DNA from: Clostridiales bacterium
GTDB lineage: Bacteria; Bacillota; Clostridia; Oscillospirales; Acutalibacteraceae
Assembly (NCBI GenBank): GCA_022801595.1
Contig: JAAWSO010000017.1
Coordinates: 1-32,507 of the forward strand
Length of the DNA stretch: 32,507 nucleotides
Direction of reading: 5' to 3'
The position numbers and the translations under genes are program-made. How positions within the stretch are numbered: the stretch's first letter is position 1; the number at the start of each line of letters is the position of its first letter. The notes below the pieces were generated by a model that searched no databases, was not told the DNA's origin, and saw nothing but the letters and a program-made list of their open reading frames with translations. Shown piece by piece: positions 32,171 to 32,507 of the stretch.

Positions 32171-32211
32171 AAATTACAAAAGCACCCCACCCAAACGGTG
32201 TGGAGTGCTTT
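32171..32211 (-). terminator. Terminator between tRNA-Met region and dfrA
   Basis: Arms AAAGCAC and GTGCTTT (32179-32185, 32205-32211) with extra inner pairs; on the minus strand it is followed by TTTTGTAATTTTT. It ends 26 nt before the dfrA ATG. Confidence 0.75.
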
Positions 32212-32220
32212 GCTATCTAG

Positions 32221-32264
32221 TGGAGCTAACGCTTCTCTCATCGAACCCAGCTCCAGGGGTTCGA
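32221..32264 (-). ncRNA. Possible pseudoknot-forming leader element upstream of dfrA
   Basis: On the minus strand TCGAACCC (32264-32257) pairs perfectly with GGGTTCGA (32248-32241), 8 bp. The 8-nt loop is C plus TGGAGCT (32255-32249), which pairs perfectly with AGCTCCA (32227-32221), 7 bp, giving an H-type pseudoknot with a 13-nt third loop TGAGAGAAGCGTT. An outer CGCT/AGCG pair is also possible. It sits between the tRNA-Met 3' end and the terminator before dfrA. It matches no riboswitch I recognise. It may instead be a decayed tRNA or plain tRNA trailer. Confidence 0.35.
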
Positions 32265-32277
32265 CCAGCGATTAAAA

Positions 32278-32354
32278 TGGTGGGCCATCAGTGACTCGAA
32301 CACTGGACCGACCGGTTATGAGCCGGTTGCTCTAACCAACTGAGCTAATGGCCC
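32278..32354 (-). tRNA. tRNA with anticodon CAT (tRNA-Met, or lysidine tRNA-Ile2)
   Basis: 77 nt including encoded CCA (32280-32278). Acceptor GGGCCAT/ATGGCCC, D-stem GCTC/GAGC, anticodon stem ACCGG/CCGGT with loop CTCATAA, T-stem CAGTG/CACTG with loop TTCGAGT. The CAT anticodon is elongator Met by default; tRNA-Ile2 modified by TilS also reads CAT, and tilS is present in this window. The identity cannot be fixed by anticodon alone. Confidence 0.9.
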
Positions 32355-32362
32355 TTGTAGAC

Positions 32363-32402
32363 AAAAAGGCTTGCTACCGCTGAAGTTCAACGGCGGCAAG
32401 CC
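32363..32402 (-). terminator. Terminator-like hairpin between the two tRNA genes
   Basis: On the minus strand GGCTTGC (32402-32396) pairs with GCAAGCC (32374-32368), with inner CCG/CGG and TGAA/TTCA pairing, and then TTTTT (32367-32363). It lies between tRNA-Asn and tRNA-Met. Confidence 0.7.
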
Positions 32403-32408
32403 CCGCTC

Positions 32409-32484
32409 TGGCTCCTCAAGTTGGACTCGAACCAACGACCCTGCGGTTAACAGCCGCATGCTCTACCGGCTGAGCTATTGAGGA
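32409..32484 (-). tRNA. tRNA-Asn (anticodon GTT)
   Basis: 76 nt with encoded CCA (32411-32409). Acceptor TCCTCAA/TTGAGGA, D-stem GCTC/GAGC, anticodon stem TGCGG/CCGCA with loop CTGTTAA, T-stem GTTGG/CCAAC with loop TTCGAGT. Only 23 nt of upstream sequence are in the window, so its promoter or further upstream tRNAs cannot be judged. Confidence 0.95.
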
Positions 32485-32507
32485 ATATATAAGTTGGCAT
32501 CTTCCTA

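Noticed and set aside
1-32507. Search for mobile elements, toxin-antitoxin pairs, CRISPR or defence systems
   Set aside because: No transposase, integrase, repeat array or defence-type gene was found; all large frames are core genes.

Overview
The window carries a nearly complete, densely packed stretch of core genes from an endospore-forming, flagellated, anaerobic Firmicute. Spore-formers are indicated by spoIIR and bofA, motility by a flagellin gene with csrA beside it, and an anaerobic clostridial lifestyle by addAB, an iscS-iscU pair and a siroheme/ferredoxin reductase. The impression from gene content, intermediate GC and frequent GTG/TTG starts is a member of Clostridia, most likely the Oscillospiraceae/Ruminococcaceae side; this placement is inference. 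No phage, insertion sequence, CRISPR array or defence island was seen.

Layout: almost everything is on the minus strand, so it reads from right to left. From the right edge: tRNA-Asn, a terminator-like hairpin, tRNA-Met(CAT), a possible structured RNA, a terminator, then dfrA and a siroheme-reductase-like gene. A small plus-strand island follows (rnhA; then iscS-iscU), convergent with the reductase gene and sharing with it a perfect 17-bp bidirectional terminator. Further left on the minus strand come rnj (RNase J with a long basic N-terminal extension), gdpP-rplI-dnaB-tilS-hpt-ftsH (replication, second-messenger, tRNA-modification, purine-salvage and protease genes, with overlapping tilS/dnaB and hpt/tilS ends), a divergent type IIA topoisomerase pair, secG-rnr, yaaL-bofA, a decayed gene that looks like a LysR-regulator relic, spoIIR, addB-addA, and finally csrA and the 5' end of a flagellin gene cut by the left edge.

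Several sigma-A type promoters with 17-bp spacers can be read directly upstream of yaaL, secG, the topoisomerase pair, rnj (two), rnhA and iscS, and intrinsic terminators separate most transcription units. Start codons were adjusted using Shine-Dalgarno spacing. Several genes start with TTG (bofA, ftsH, probably gdpP) or GTG (tilS, rnj).

The most interesting points are not whole gene clusters but unexplained structure: (1) an H-type pseudoknot-capable element sitting between tRNA-Met and the terminator just before dfrA; (2) a flagellin leader with a GGA-loop hairpin fitting CsrA control; (3) a plus-strand terminator and -10 element between secG and the topoisomerase genes with no plus-strand gene; (4) SecG with a roughly 90-residue Ser/Thr/Ala-rich tail; (5) RNase J with about 170 extra basic residues; (6) a divergent GyrB/GyrA-like pair with an altered ATP-lid glycine motif; (7) a stand-alone siroheme reductase-like protein. 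I found no clear evidence of an entirely new multi-gene system.
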